The position numbers were made by a program, and so were the translations under genes. Shown here piece by piece: positions 20,492-29,790 of a DNA stretch of 64,000 nucleotides (positions are counted from its first letter, which is position 1; each line of letters starts with the position of its first letter). This DNA comes from Undibacter mobilis (GTDB lineage Bacteria; Pseudomonadota; Alphaproteobacteria; Rhizobiales; Xanthobacteraceae): the NCBI RefSeq assembly GCF_003367195.1, contig NZ_QRGO01000002.1, positions 124,001-188,000 on the forward strand, read 5' to 3'. The notes beneath the pieces are model-generated. The model was not told the origin of the DNA. It worked only from the letters and a program-made list of their open reading frames with translations, and ran no database searches.

Positions 20492-20585
20492 GTTAACCAT
20501 GGAAGCAAACTGGTTAACGAATACGGACCCATGCGATGGACAACGCATTGAAGCACTGACAGATTTGCACCGGCAATATGGTTAA
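20492..20585 (+). promoter_or_regulatory. TTAACCAT (CtrA-type) sites before the TPR gene
   Basis: TTAACCAT occurs at 20493-20500 and, inverted, as ATGGTTAA at 20578-20585. A further TGGTTAAC at 20511-20518 makes a perfect inverted repeat GTTAACCA-N11-TGGTTAAC (20492-20518). TTAACCAT is a described half-site for the alphaproteobacterial cell-cycle regulator CtrA. Three copies in 94 bases just upstream of one gene suggest CtrA control. Confidence 0.5.
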
Positions 20586-20603
20586 TTGCGGCAAGGCGGC
20601 GTT

Positions 20604-22844
20604 ATGCGTTCAGGGCGATCGATCAGGCTTGCACAAGGCGCGTTTGGCGCTGGCCTTGTCGCGTCCCTCGCCTTCGCGCTCGGTGTTTATTCCGCCGACG
20701 AAGCGGACGCACAGGCGCGCATTTTCTATCGCGATCTCAACGGCCAGACTTTTGAAATGCGCGCCGACAGCGATGGCGCGCAGGCCTTTGCCGCGCGCTA
20801 CGAGCGCCGACCGGCCGGCACCAATGCGCTGAGCGGCCTGCCGGTCGCCCAACACAGCGACATCAAACAGGCGATGCCGAAGGATCTGCCGCCGCGCCCG
20901 CGCGGCAGCGATGCCCGCATTTGCGCAACGCAGACGGAAAATCTCGCGCCCTACCGCATCACGTCCTGCACCGGGATCATCGGCACCGGCAAACTGAAGG
21001 GCGAAGCGCTCGGCGTCGCCTATGCGCTGCGCGGCCTCGCTTATCTCGACCGCCACGACATCGCCCATGCCATCGGCGACTTCAACCGCGCCATCGATCT
21101 CGCGCCGGACTTCGCCCCCGCCTACCAGAACCGCGGCAATGCCTGGTATGCGCGCGGCAATTTCGGCCAGGCCATCGCCGATTACGACAAGGCGATCGCG
21201 CTCGATCCAAGCTCGGCCTCGCCTTACATCAACCGAGCGGCGGTCAAGCGCGACCTCGGCTACAATGACGGCGCGCTGGAAGATTATCAGAAGGCCATCG
21301 CGCTGCGGCCGAACCACGCCAACGCTTTCAGCGGCCGGGGCCAGCTCTATATGCGGCAGAACAACTACGCCCGCGCCCTCGATGACTTCAACAGCGCGGT
21401 TCGCCTCGAGCCCGATGCCAACAACCTGATGCTGCGCGCCCAGGCGCGCGAAGCCTCCAACGATCTCGACGGCGCCATCCGCGACTATGACGAAACCTTC
21501 CGGCAGGATCCCAAGAGCGTCACCGCGCTGACGGCGCAAGCCGCGGTTTGGCGCAAGAAGGGCGATCTTGCCCGCACCATCGCTGTGCTCGACCGCGCGC
21601 TGACGATCGACGACAATCAATCGCTGGTCCTGCGCATGCGCGCCGAAGCCTGGCGCGACAAGGGCGACAGAAAGCGCGCTTATGCCGATATCGGCAAGGC
21701 GCTGAAGTCGCAGTGGACCGTCAATGGCCTGCGGGTGCGCGGCAACCTCAAGCTCGACGACGGCGATGCCGACGGCGCGTTGAAAGACGCCGAGTTCATG
21801 CTCAAGATCGAGCCGGACAATACGGATGCCGCGGCGCTGCGCGGCCTCGCCTTCGCGAAGAAGAAGGACTATGCCCGCGCCCTGCCCGATCTCGACAAGG
21901 CAGTCGCCGCCGACACCAATAACGCGCTCGCTTTCGCCGAGCGCGGCCGCATCTACGCGTCCAAGGCCGACAACGACAAGGCGCTCGCGGATTTCAACCG
22001 CGCCATTGAGTTGAAGGTTTCAAACCCGGCGATCTACCGCGCCCGCGCCGAAATTCAGCGCAGCAAGGGCAACCGCGCCAAGGCGCTGGCCGATCTCGAT
22101 CAGGCCATCGCGCTCGACGGTAAGCCGGCCGCGCCCTATCTCGAACGCGCCAGTTTGCGCGCCGAAAACGGCGATGCCGCCGGCGCGCTCGCCGACTACG
22201 GCATCGTGATCGCGCGCGAGCCGAACAACTTCCAGGCTTACTATGAACGCGGCACCCTCCATGTCGCCGCGCGTGACCGCGACCGCGCCATGGCCGACTT
22301 CAAGAAGGCCATATCGCTCAACGACCGCATGGCGAGCGCCAAGCAGGCGCTGGCGTCGATCGAAAGCGATATCAAGCGCGAGCAGGAAGCTGCCGCGCGC
22401 GAAGCCGAAGCCAGGAAGCGCGAGGCGGATAACGCCAAGCGCGAGGCCGAGTTGAAGAAGGCCGGCAAGGGCAAGAAGACGGCGCAGGAAGAAGCGTCGC
22501 CCGTGGCGAAGAACGAAACGGTCGCGGTCGCGACACCGCCGAAGAACCCGCGCGCCGACGACGAGGACGTCACCGCCTCGACGCCCAAGCACAAGAGCAA
22601 ACCGAACAAGAAGGCCGACAAAAAGCCCGAGCCGAAGCGCGAGACCGCGCGCGAGCGCAAATTGCGCGAACAGGCCGAGCGCATGGCCGAACGCAAGGCG
22701 GCCGAGCGTCAGTCGCGCGCCACCCGCATCGTCCGCGAAACGCCGCAACCGCGCGCGCTGAGCGAACGCGAAAAGCGGGAGCTGTATTTCCAGCAAATGC
22801 AGGCCAGGAAGCGCGGCGTACGCTTCACGGACGTGTGGCGGTAA
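20604..22844 (+). CDS. Large secreted or periplasmic tetratricopeptide-repeat protein
   Basis: From the ATG at 20604 the product has 746 residues. A signal-like hydrophobic segment (LAQGAFGAGLVASLAFALGVYS) is followed by a short domain with paired Cys (ARICATQTENLAPYRITSCTGII), then about twelve TPR units between residues 120 and 600. Each has the A-Y-x-N-R-G...DYDKAI-L-D-P pattern, for example PAYQNRGNAWYARGNFGQAIADY. The last 140 residues are a highly charged Lys/Glu/Arg coiled-coil-like tail. TPRs bind other proteins, so a scaffold role in the envelope is likely. CtrA-type sites lie just upstream. A TTG six codons earlier is a less likely start. Confidence 0.85.
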   Translation: MRSGRSIRLAQGAFGAGLVASLAFALGVYSADEADAQARIFYRDLNGQTFEMRADSDGAQAFAARYERRPAGTNALSGLPVAQHSDIKQAMPKDLPPRPRGSDARICATQTENLAPYRITSCTGIIGTGKLKGEALGVAYALRGLAYLDRHDIAHAIGDFNRAIDLAPDFAPAYQNRGNAWYARGNFGQAIADYDKAIALDPSSASPYINRAAVKRDLGYNDGALEDYQKAIALRPNHANAFSGRGQLYMRQNNYARALDDFNSAVRLEPDANNLMLRAQAREASNDLDGAIRDYDETFRQDPKSVTALTAQAAVWRKKGDLARTIAVLDRALTIDDNQSLVLRMRAEAWRDKGDRKRAYADIGKALKSQWTVNGLRVRGNLKLDDGDADGALKDAEFMLKIEPDNTDAAALRGLAFAKKKDYARALPDLDKAVAADTNNALAFAERGRIYASKADNDKALADFNRAIELKVSNPAIYRARAEIQRSKGNRAKALADLDQAIALDGKPAAPYLERASLRAENGDAAGALADYGIVIAREPNNFQAYYERGTLHVAARDRDRAMADFKKAISLNDRMASAKQALASIESDIKREQEAAAREAEARKREADNAKREAELKKAGKGKKTAQEEASPVAKNETVAVATPPKNPRADDEDVTASTPKHKSKPNKKADKKPEPKRETARERKLREQAERMAERKAAERQSRATRIVRETPQPRALSEREKRELYFQQMQARKRGVRFTDVWR

Positions 22845-22867
22845 TCCGCCATGCGCCCTGTCGGAGC

Positions 22868-23548
22868 CTAGTTCTCGCCCCTGAAGCCGGTTGCCAGCAG
22901 ATATAGCTCCGCTGAATCCGAGCGGCTGGCCGGCGGCTTGATGTGCTGCACCTTGGCAAAGTCTTTCTTCAACGTCGCCAGCAGCGTGCCCTCAAGGCCG
23001 CCCTGGATCACCTTGGCGAGAAACGTTCCGCCTGGCGCCAGCACGTCGCGGGCAAACTCGGCCGCGGCCTCGACCAGCGCCACGATCTTGATCTGATCGG
23101 TCTTGCGGTGGCCGGTGGCATTCGCGGCCATGTCGGACAGCACGACATCCGCAGGCCCGCCGAGCATCTCCTTCAGCAGGTCCGGCGCACCCGGATCGAG
23201 AAAATCGAACACACGAAAATCGACGCCCGTGATCGGCTCGATGTCGAGAAGATCGATGCCGATCACCTTGCCTTGCGGACCGACGCGCTTCACCGCCACC
23301 TGCGACCAGCCGCCCGGCGCGGCGCCGAGATCGACCACGCGCGCGCCTTTCTTGAGGAAGCGCGCCTTGTCGTCGATTTCGATCAGCTTGAAGGCCGCAC
23401 GCGAGCGCATGCCCTCGCGTTTGGCCCGCGCCACATAAGGATCGTTGAGCTGCCGCTGCAGCCACATCGTCGACGAGTTGCTGCGCTTGCGGGCGGTCTT
23501 CACCCGCACCTTGAGGTCGCGCGCGCCGCTGGATGGCTTCTTGGTCAT
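22868..23548 (-). CDS. rlmE: 23S rRNA 2'-O-methyltransferase RlmE (FtsJ/RrmJ)
   Basis: The 226-residue protein carries the RrmJ fold: [11 protein letters not shown] (catalytic Lys), [15 protein letters not shown] (SAM loop), [17 protein letters not shown] (catalytic Asp), [11 protein letters not shown] (catalytic Lys) and [13 protein letters not shown] (catalytic Glu), completing K-D-K-E. It methylates U2552 of 23S rRNA at a late step of 50S assembly. A Lys/Arg-rich N-terminus aids RNA binding. It is downstream of a ppx-like gene on the same strand, a common pairing in this group, with a palindromic element between them. Confidence 0.93.
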   Translation of the reverse strand: MTKKPSSGARDLKVRVKTARKRSNSSTMWLQRQLNDPYVARAKREGMRSRAAFKLIEIDDKARFLKKGARVVDLGAAPGGWSQVAVKRVGPQGKVIGIDLLDIEPITGVDFRVFDFLDPGAPDLLKEMLGGPADVVLSDMAANATGHRKTDQIKIVALVEAAAEFARDVLAPGGTFLAKVIQGGLEGTLLATLKKDFAKVQHIKPPASRSDSAELYLLATGFRGEN

Positions 23549-23562
23549 GGCGAAACTCTATC

Positions 23563-23635
23563 CGTCATTCCGGGGCGTGTGCGCAATAGCGCGTTTACGC
23601 ACGTCTTCGACGCACGATGCACACGAGCCCGGAAT
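23563..23635. repeat. Dispersed palindromic element with nested arms
   Basis: TCATTCCGGG (23563-23572) pairs with CCCGGAATGA (23626-23635). Inside, CGTGTGC (23574-23580) pairs with GCACACG (23617-23623). This CATTCCGGGG...CCCGGAATG form is a widespread intergenic repeat in Bradyrhizobium/Rhodopseudomonas-like genomes. It lies between ppx and rlmE and would fold as RNA in their shared transcript. Confidence 0.7.
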
Positions 23636-23647
23636 GATGCAGGAATT

Positions 23648-24784
23648 TCATGAAGCGGCCGCCGGCCCGCCCCAGGCGCCGTCCTCGCGCATCATCTGCA
23701 CCAGCATGCCTTCGCGCAGGCCGCGGTCGGCGACGCGCAGGCGCGGGCATGGAAAAGCGCGGCGGATCGCTTCCAGAATGGCGCAGCCCGCCAGCACCAG
23801 ATCGGCGCGATCGGCGCCGATACAGGGGCTCGCCACGCGCTCTTCGTAGGACATGGCCAGCAAGCGCTCGAGCACCGCGTCAATCTCGTCGGCCCCGAGC
23901 CAGCAGCCGTCGATGCGGTTGCGGTCGTACCGCTTCAGATCGAGATGCACGCCGGCAATCGTCGTCACCGTGCCCGACGTGCCGAGCATGTGGACGCCGC
24001 CGAGATCGCCGCCACCATGCTCGCGGGCAAACGGCTCGATCAGCGCCGCGACCTCGGCCACCATCGCTTCATAGATGTCGCGCGTCACCTGAAGCCCGCC
24101 GTGGCGTTCAGCCAGGGTCACCACACCATGCGGCAGCGACACCCAGCCACGGATACGCGGCGGCGGCGGCCCGCGCCCATCGGTGGGGGAGCGATCGAGC
24201 CGCACCAGCTCGGACGAGCCGCCACCAATGTCGAACAAAACTACCCCCGCGGCATCGGGATCGATCAGCGGCGTACAGCTCGTCGCCGCCAGCTCCGCCT
24301 CGGTTTCGCGGTTGATGACCTCGAGCTCCAACCCGAGCAGCTCGGCGACGCGGTTGCGGAATTCCTCCCCGTTCACCGCAGCGCGGCACGCTTCGGTCGC
24401 CACCAGCCGCGCGCGGGTCACGCCGCGGTTGCGCATCTTGTTGCGGCAGATCTCCAGGGCTTCCAGCGAGCGGCCGATCGCTGCCTCGCTCAGGCGGCCG
24501 GAGGCAGAAATGCCTTCGCCGAGCCGGACGATTCGGGAAAAAGCGTCGATAACGCGGAAACTGTCGCCGCTGGGACGCGCAACCAGTAGGCGGCAGTTGT
24601 TGGTGCCGAGATCGAGCGCGGCATAGGTCGGGCCCCCGCGATCGCTGCCATTGGCAGCCTCGCGTTCGCTTTCTCCGCTTCCTGGCGACCGCCGACCCCA
24701 CCGGGGCTGCCCACCAGGAGGAACCTGGGACACCCGGCCAAAAGCGGGGTCGAGACCTGGGTCATCCCCGGCCCCGCCGCTCAT
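23648..24784 (-). CDS. ppx: Ppx/GppA-family phosphatase
   Basis: The protein has 378 residues, of which the first 50 are a Gly/Pro/Arg-rich stretch. The ASKHA core begins AALDLGTNNCRLLVA, with RIVRLGEGI, the catalytic-Glu region NRETEAELAA, the second phosphate loop FDIGGGSSELV and GTSGTVTTIAGV. It hydrolyses polyphosphate from the end or (p)ppGpp 5'-phosphate. The short form without the C-terminal HD domain is usual here. An internal start may be the true one because the first 50 residues are unlike the family. Possibly one transcript with rlmE. Confidence 0.85.
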   Translation of the reverse strand: MSGGAGDDPGLDPAFGRVSQVPPGGQPRWGRRSPGSGESEREAANGSDRGGPTYAALDLGTNNCRLLVARPSGDSFRVIDAFSRIVRLGEGISASGRLSEAAIGRSLEALEICRNKMRNRGVTRARLVATEACRAAVNGEEFRNRVAELLGLELEVINRETEAELAATSCTPLIDPDAAGVVLFDIGGGSSELVRLDRSPTDGRGPPPPRIRGWVSLPHGVVTLAERHGGLQVTRDIYEAMVAEVAALIEPFAREHGGGDLGGVHMLGTSGTVTTIAGVHLDLKRYDRNRIDGCWLGADEIDAVLERLLAMSYEERVASPCIGADRADLVLAGCAILEAIRRAFPCPRLRVADRGLREGMLVQMMREDGAWGGPAAAS

Positions 24785-24980
24785 ATCGTCAACCTCTCAG
24801 CCGTTTCCCGCCCGCCTACCCCGCGGGGAACGGCGCTGTTTTTCCACTGTCCATAAAAGTGTAACAGCGCCAGTGGGACACGCAACCCTCGGTCCCGAAA
24901 GCCATAGTTGTCCGGCGGGGCCCGGTAGACTATCTCAGGACGGTACCCCGCCCCGACATTCAAGCCCGAAAAGCGCGACC

Positions 24981-27341
24981 ATGGACGACAGAACGACCGA
25001 GACCGCCCTTTCCTTGACCAAATTCGGTATCGGCCAGCCGGTGACCCGCAAGGAAGATCCCACCCTCGTTCAGGGCAAGGGGCGCTATAACGACGACATC
25101 AACCTGCCGAAGCAGGTTTACGCCTGGATGGTCCGCTCCTCGGAGCCGCACGGCATCATCCGCGGCATCGATACCGAAGCCGCCAAGGCCATGCCCGGCG
25201 TGCTCGCCGTGCTCACTGGCGAAGACCTTACGGCTTACAATGGCCTCAAGTGCTACCTGCCGATCAAGAGCCGCGACGGCTCGCCGATCCGCCACGTTCC
25301 GCGCCCGGCGCTCGCGACCGACAAGGTGCGCTTCGTCGGCGATCCGATCGCCTGTGTCATCGCCGAGACCGTCGCCCAGGCCAAAGACGCCGCCGAGGCC
25401 GTCTCGCTCGATATCGAGCCATTGCCTGCTGTCACCTCGGCGCGCGAAGCCGCCAAGCCCGGCGCGCCGCTGCTCTATGACGACATCCCGAACAATATCG
25501 CGCTCGACTTCCAGCACGGCGATCCGGCCAAGGTCGGCGAAGCCCTGAAGAATTCGGCGCATGTGGTGCGCCTGCCGCTCGTCAACCAGCGCATCATGGT
25601 GGCTGCCATGGAACCGCGCTCGGCGATCGGCGAATATGACGGCAAGAACGACCACTGGACGCTGCACTCGTCGAGCCAGGGCGTCTTCGGCATGAAGAAT
25701 CTGCTGAAAGACATCCTCAAGGCGCCGGCGGAAAAGGTGCGCATCCTCACCGGCAATGTCGGCGGCTCCTTCGGCATGAAGGCGACGCCCTATCCGGAAT
25801 ATGTCTGCATTCTACACGCCTCGAAGGTACTCGGCCGCCCGGTGAAGTGGACCGACGACCGCTCCGGCAGCTTCGTGTCCGACCATCAGGGCCGCGACTT
25901 CGACATGACCGTCGAAGTCGGCTTCGACAAGGAAGGCCACATCCAGGCGATCCGAATGACCGGCTACGGCAATCTCGGCGCCTGGTGCGCCAATTTCGGC
26001 CCTCTACTGCCGACGCTGAACGTCACCAAGAACATCATCGGCATGTACAAGACGCCGTTGCTCGAAGTGTCGACGCAGTGCGTCTACTCGAACACAACTA
26101 TTGTCTCCGCCTATCGCGGCGCGGGCCGCCCCGAAGGCGCACTGTCAATCGAACGTTGCATCGACATCGCCGCGGGCGAACTCGGCATCGATCGCTTCGA
26201 ATTGCGCCGCCGCAACTTCATCAAGCCCAAGGAAATGCCGTTCGCGACGCCGGCCGGCACGACCTATGACTGCGGCGACTTCCCCGGCCTGTTCAAGCAG
26301 GCGCTCGACGTCGGTGACGTCAAGGGCTTTGCCGCGCGCAAGCGCGCCTCAAAGAAGGCCGGCAAGCTGCGCGGTCTCGGCGTCGCCTGCTATGTCGAAA
26401 CCACGGCGGCGATGACGCAGGAAATGGGCGGCATCCGTTTCAATGCCGACGGCACCGTCACCATCATCACCGGCACGCTCGATTACGGCCAGGGCCACGC
26501 CTCGGCTTTCGCGCAGGTGCTTAGCGCCAAGCTCGGCATTCCGTTTGACCAGATCAATCTGCTGCAGGGCGACAGCGACCAGCTCATCGCCGGCGGCGGC
26601 TCGGGCGGCTCGCGTTCGGCGATGCTGTCCGGCACCGCGGTCGTGCAGGCATCCGACAAGGTCATCGAGAACGGCAAGCAGATCGCCGCACATGTGCTGG
26701 AAGCGTCAGCCGGCGACATCGAGTTCAAGGCCGGCACCTTTACCATCGCCGGCACCGACCGTTCGGTCGGCATCATGGATCTGGCGGCGCAATTGCGCGG
26801 CGGCCTCAAGCTGCCCGATGGCGTGCCGACAACGCTCGACATCTCCCATGTCACCGAAGCGGTGCCGGGCACCTATCCGAACGGCGTGCATGTCGTCGAG
26901 GTCGAGATCGAAACCGACACAGGCTTGACGCGCGTGGTGAAGTACAACGCGGTCAACGATTTCGGTACCGTGCTCAACCCGCTGCTGGTCGAAGGCCAGG
27001 TGCAGGGCGGCATCGTGCAGGGTCTCGGTCAGGTCCTGCTCGAAGGCGTCGTCTATGACGATGCGGGCCAGCTCGTCACCGGTTCTTTTATGGACTACGC
27101 CATGCCGCGTGCCCACGACGCGCCGATGATCGCCGTCGATAACCGTCCGGTACCGACCAAGACCAACCCGCTCGGCTCCAAGGGCTGCGGCGAAGCCGGC
27201 ACGTCGGGCGGCCTGCCCGCCGTCGCGAATGCGGTGATCGACGCGCTCGCCGAATTCGGCATCAAGCATCTCGACATGCCGATGACGTCGTCGAAGATCT
27301 GGGAAGCGATCGAAAAGGCGAAGAGCGCGAAGGTGGCGTAA
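24981..27341 (+). CDS. Xanthine dehydrogenase-family molybdopterin subunit, CoxL form II-like, solitary
   Basis: From ATG 24981 the protein has 786 residues. GIGQPVTRKEDPTLVQGKGRY opens the large-subunit fold, residues 377-383 are AYRGAGR (the form II signature, not AYRCSFR of true CO dehydrogenase), GGGSGGSRSAM is a molybdopterin loop, and GCGEAGTSGG near the end holds the catalytic Glu. It should be a Mo-hydroxylase acting on an aldehyde or N-heterocycle. The FAD (CoxM-like) and 2Fe-2S (CoxS-like) subunits that normally adjoin it are not in this window, so its electron-transfer partner must be encoded elsewhere. The frame is open upstream through ppx-antisense DNA, which is not coding. Confidence 0.9.
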   Translation: MDDRTTETALSLTKFGIGQPVTRKEDPTLVQGKGRYNDDINLPKQVYAWMVRSSEPHGIIRGIDTEAAKAMPGVLAVLTGEDLTAYNGLKCYLPIKSRDGSPIRHVPRPALATDKVRFVGDPIACVIAETVAQAKDAAEAVSLDIEPLPAVTSAREAAKPGAPLLYDDIPNNIALDFQHGDPAKVGEALKNSAHVVRLPLVNQRIMVAAMEPRSAIGEYDGKNDHWTLHSSSQGVFGMKNLLKDILKAPAEKVRILTGNVGGSFGMKATPYPEYVCILHASKVLGRPVKWTDDRSGSFVSDHQGRDFDMTVEVGFDKEGHIQAIRMTGYGNLGAWCANFGPLLPTLNVTKNIIGMYKTPLLEVSTQCVYSNTTIVSAYRGAGRPEGALSIERCIDIAAGELGIDRFELRRRNFIKPKEMPFATPAGTTYDCGDFPGLFKQALDVGDVKGFAARKRASKKAGKLRGLGVACYVETTAAMTQEMGGIRFNADGTVTIITGTLDYGQGHASAFAQVLSAKLGIPFDQINLLQGDSDQLIAGGGSGGSRSAMLSGTAVVQASDKVIENGKQIAAHVLEASAGDIEFKAGTFTIAGTDRSVGIMDLAAQLRGGLKLPDGVPTTLDISHVTEAVPGTYPNGVHVVEVEIETDTGLTRVVKYNAVNDFGTVLNPLLVEGQVQGGIVQGLGQVLLEGVVYDDAGQLVTGSFMDYAMPRAHDAPMIAVDNRPVPTKTNPLGSKGCGEAGTSGGLPAVANAVIDALAEFGIKHLDMPMTSSKIWEAIEKAKSAKVA

Positions 27342-27391
27342 GCGCCCGCTCCCGGCTTAGGCTCCGCTCCCCCGGGTTACCGGCACAGTCT

Positions 27392-27423
27392 CTTATCCCT
27401 CCCCGTCTTCGGGGAGGGATAAG
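27392..27423 (+). terminator. Strong hairpin after the molybdopterin subunit gene
   Basis: CTTATCCCTCCCCG, a TCTT loop and CGGGGAGGGATAAG form a perfect 14-bp stem 50 bases after the stop codon. There is no T-run, so it is either a stem-type terminator or mRNA 3' stabiliser, or another dispersed palindrome. A degenerate CCCGGG-type element lies just before it (27348-27380). Confidence 0.55.
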
Positions 27424-27535
27424 CGCAAGCTCCGCGACCTTCTTGCCCCACGCTGCATAGACACCCTGCCCGAAAGACGTTTGATTGACGGTTCGGGCCG
27501 CGATAAATCATAAGAACTGCCGGGAAGAAACGCCG

Positions 27536-28762
27536 ATGACCCAACTGACCGACGCGCCGCCGACGCGGGGCGCGCCCGCCTCGCCGCTGCGCATGATCGG
27601 CGTGGTGTGTGCCGCGCATTTCATGTCGCACTACTTCATCATCATCCTGGCGCCGCTGCTGCCTTTCGTGCGCGCCGAGTATAACGTCAGTTACACCGAG
27701 ATCGGCCTGGCGCTCACCACCTTCAACATCGTCTCCACGCTGCTGCAGACGCCCGCCGGCTTTCTGATCGACCGCCTCGGCGCGCGCCTCCTGCTGGTCG
27801 CAGGGCTGGTGCTCGGCAGCATGGCCTTTCTGCTCGCCGGCTTCGTCAACTCGTTCTGGTTTCTGGTGGCGATGTTCGCCCTCGCCGGCATCGGCAACAC
27901 CGTCTATCACCCGGCCGATTATGCGCTGCTGTCGCGGCACGTCCCGGCGCAGCGCATCGGCCAGGCCTTCTCGATACACACCTTTTCCGGCGTCCTCGGT
28001 TCGGCGGTGGCGCCGCCGACGCTGCTGCTGATGCAGAGCGCATGGGGCTGGCGCGGCGCTTTCATCGGCGCCGGCATCATGGGCCTCGTTGTCGCTTTGG
28101 CGGTGCTGATGGTGCGGGAACAGGCGTCTGCCACGCCGGCCACACCGAAGCCTGGCGCGGCGCGCGACGGCAAGTCGGCGAGCTGGGACCTGCTGCTGTC
28201 ACCGCCGATCCTGCTCAATCTTGTGTTCTTCATCCTGATTGCCGTGATGAACAGCGGCATGAGCAATTACTCGGTGGTCGCGCTCGGCGCGCTGTACGGA
28301 ACGCCGGTGACGATTGCCAATACGGCGCTTACCGCGATGCTGACGCTCTCGGCCATCGGCGTGCTCGCCGGCGGCCTGCTGGTGACCCGTACGGCGCTGC
28401 ATTCGACCGTGGCCGCGCTCGGCATCGCCGGCGCCGCCGTCGCGGCGGCCCTGATCGCCACGTTCGACTTCGGCACTCTGCTGCTGATTGCGGTGATGGC
28501 TGCGCAGGGCTTCTCGACCGGCATCATCGCGCCGTCGCGCGACATGATCGTGCGCGACGCCACCCCGGAAGGCTCCTTCGGCAAGGTGTTCGGCTTCGTC
28601 ACCACCGGCTTCAATCTCGGCGGCATCGTCGCGCCGGTAATTTTCGGTGCGCTGATGGACGCCGGCAACCCGCGGCTGGTGTTCGTCGTTGTGGCGGCCG
28701 CCGCCCTGATCGCCATCCTGACCGTGACGACGCTGCCGAAGCGGCCCCGGGAGGCCGCATAA
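27536..28762 (+). CDS. MFS transporter, FSR/NNP-like
   Basis: Twelve-segment, 408-residue major facilitator. CAAHFMSHYFIIILAPLLPFVRAEYNVSYTEIGLALT is the first helix and loop, followed by GFLIDRLGARLLLV (motif A), GIGNTVYHPADYALLSRHVP, and GKVFGFVTTGFNLGGIVAPVIFGALMD late in the protein. The HPADYALL segment is typical of fosmidomycin-resistance (FSR)-type and related exporters. Substrate unknown. The ATG at 27536 follows GGGAAGAAA. An upstream in-frame start would add 17 unlike residues. Confidence 0.85.
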   Translation: MTQLTDAPPTRGAPASPLRMIGVVCAAHFMSHYFIIILAPLLPFVRAEYNVSYTEIGLALTTFNIVSTLLQTPAGFLIDRLGARLLLVAGLVLGSMAFLLAGFVNSFWFLVAMFALAGIGNTVYHPADYALLSRHVPAQRIGQAFSIHTFSGVLGSAVAPPTLLLMQSAWGWRGAFIGAGIMGLVVALAVLMVREQASATPATPKPGAARDGKSASWDLLLSPPILLNLVFFILIAVMNSGMSNYSVVALGALYGTPVTIANTALTAMLTLSAIGVLAGGLLVTRTALHSTVAALGIAGAAVAAALIATFDFGTLLLIAVMAAQGFSTGIIAPSRDMIVRDATPEGSFGKVFGFVTTGFNLGGIVAPVIFGALMDAGNPRLVFVVVAAAALIAILTVTTLPKRPREAA

Positions 28763-28906
28763 GTCCCTGACAACGCTGGCTTAAGGATTTTGCAATTCGG
28801 CGCGAGCGCGGGCTTGTCAAATCGGCCGAATTGTCCCATGTGAAGGCGCGGCGCGCGGGTTTCTTACCCGCTGGGCGGCCTCGCAAAGGTCCCCGCCCGC
28901 CCCTGC

Positions 28907-28980
28907 TGGGGAATGGTGTAACGGTAGCACAACAGACTCTGACTCTGTTTGTCTAGGTTCGAATCCTAGTTCCCCAGCCA
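28907..28980 (+). tRNA. tRNA-Gln, anticodon CUG
   Basis: Acceptor TGGGGAA (28907-28913) pairs with TTCCCCA (28970-28976), then discriminator G and an encoded CCA. The anticodon stem ACAGA/TCTGT encloses loop CTCTGAC, giving anticodon CTG at 28939-28941, which reads CAG (Gln). The T-arm GGTTCGAATCC is canonical. The catabolic region starts about 100 bases downstream, so the 3' end is a possible island attachment site. Confidence 0.95.
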
Positions 28981-29076
28981 GCCTCTCCGGGCACTCGCGC
29001 AGTTCTTGGAAACAGCACGTCGGCAGCCGCATTCGGTGGCTTCGGTATTCCGAAACTCCGCGCGCAGCCGCACACA

Positions 29077-29790
29077 TCAGACGTGCAGGAATTTATCCTT
29101 GATGTCGGGGGTCGATCTCAGTGCGGCGCTGTCGCCGCTCCAGACCACCCGTCCCTTTTCGATGACGAAATGCCGGTCGGCAAAGTCGGCGAGCGCATCG
29201 ACATTCTTGTCGATGACGATGATCGACTGGCCTTCGGATTTAAGCAGTCGGAGAACGCGCCAGATTTCCTGGCGGATAAGCGGTGCCAGGCCTTCGGTTG
29301 CTTCGTCGAGAACAAGCAGCTTCGGATTTGTCAGCAGCGCGCGGCCGATCGCCAGCATCTGCTGCTCGCCACCGGATAGTTGACTGCCAAGATTTCCTTG
29401 CCGTTCCTGAAGCCGGGGAAACAGCTTGTAGACTTCGGGCACCGACCAGCGGGCCCGGCCAGCGCGCGAGGCCGCCGTGGCCACCAGATTTTCCCGCACG
29501 GTCAGCGTGGGGAAAATCCGCCGGCCTTCCGGCACGAGGCCGATGCCGGCCTGCGCTATCCGGTACGGCGGATGCGACGCCGTGAAATTCTGGCCGTCAA
29601 ACCGGATCAGCCCCGCGCGCTGCTCCTGCAATCCGATGATCGAGCGAACGGTCGTGGTTTTTCCCATGCCGTTGCGGCCGAGCAACGTGACGACCTCGCC
29701 CGCCGCGACTTCGAAGGAGATGTCGAACAGGACCTGCGCCGCGCCGTAGGAGGCCTTGAGACCATGGACCTGCAAAAGCGTCTCAGGCAT
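29077..29790 (-). CDS. livF: Branched-chain-type ABC importer, ATP-binding protein LivF
   Basis: A 237-residue ATPase: Walker A GRNGMGKTTT, GIGLVPEGRRIFPTLTVRENL (typical LivF), signature LSGGEQQMLAIGRALL and Walker B LLVLDEATEGLAP. IVIDKNVDAL gives the H-loop position as Lys rather than the usual His (most LivF read VEQN or VDQ at this place), a small oddity. It overlaps livG by 8 bases, and the ATG at 29790 is the natural start. Last gene of an operon reading from the alpha/beta hydrolase at 35.0 kb. Confidence 0.9.
   Translation of the reverse strand: MPETLLQVHGLKASYGAAQVLFDISFEVAAGEVVTLLGRNGMGKTTTVRSIIGLQEQRAGLIRFDGQNFTASHPPYRIAQAGIGLVPEGRRIFPTLTVRENLVATAASRAGRARWSVPEVYKLFPRLQERQGNLGSQLSGGEQQMLAIGRALLTNPKLLVLDEATEGLAPLIRQEIWRVLRLLKSEGQSIIVIDKNVDALADFADRHFVIEKGRVVWSGDSAALRSTPDIKDKFLHV

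Noticed and set aside
28957-28980. tRNA-Gln 3' end as attL of an island
   Set aside because: No matching direct repeat seen near 44 kb and no integrase in the window; kept only as a weak hypothesis.
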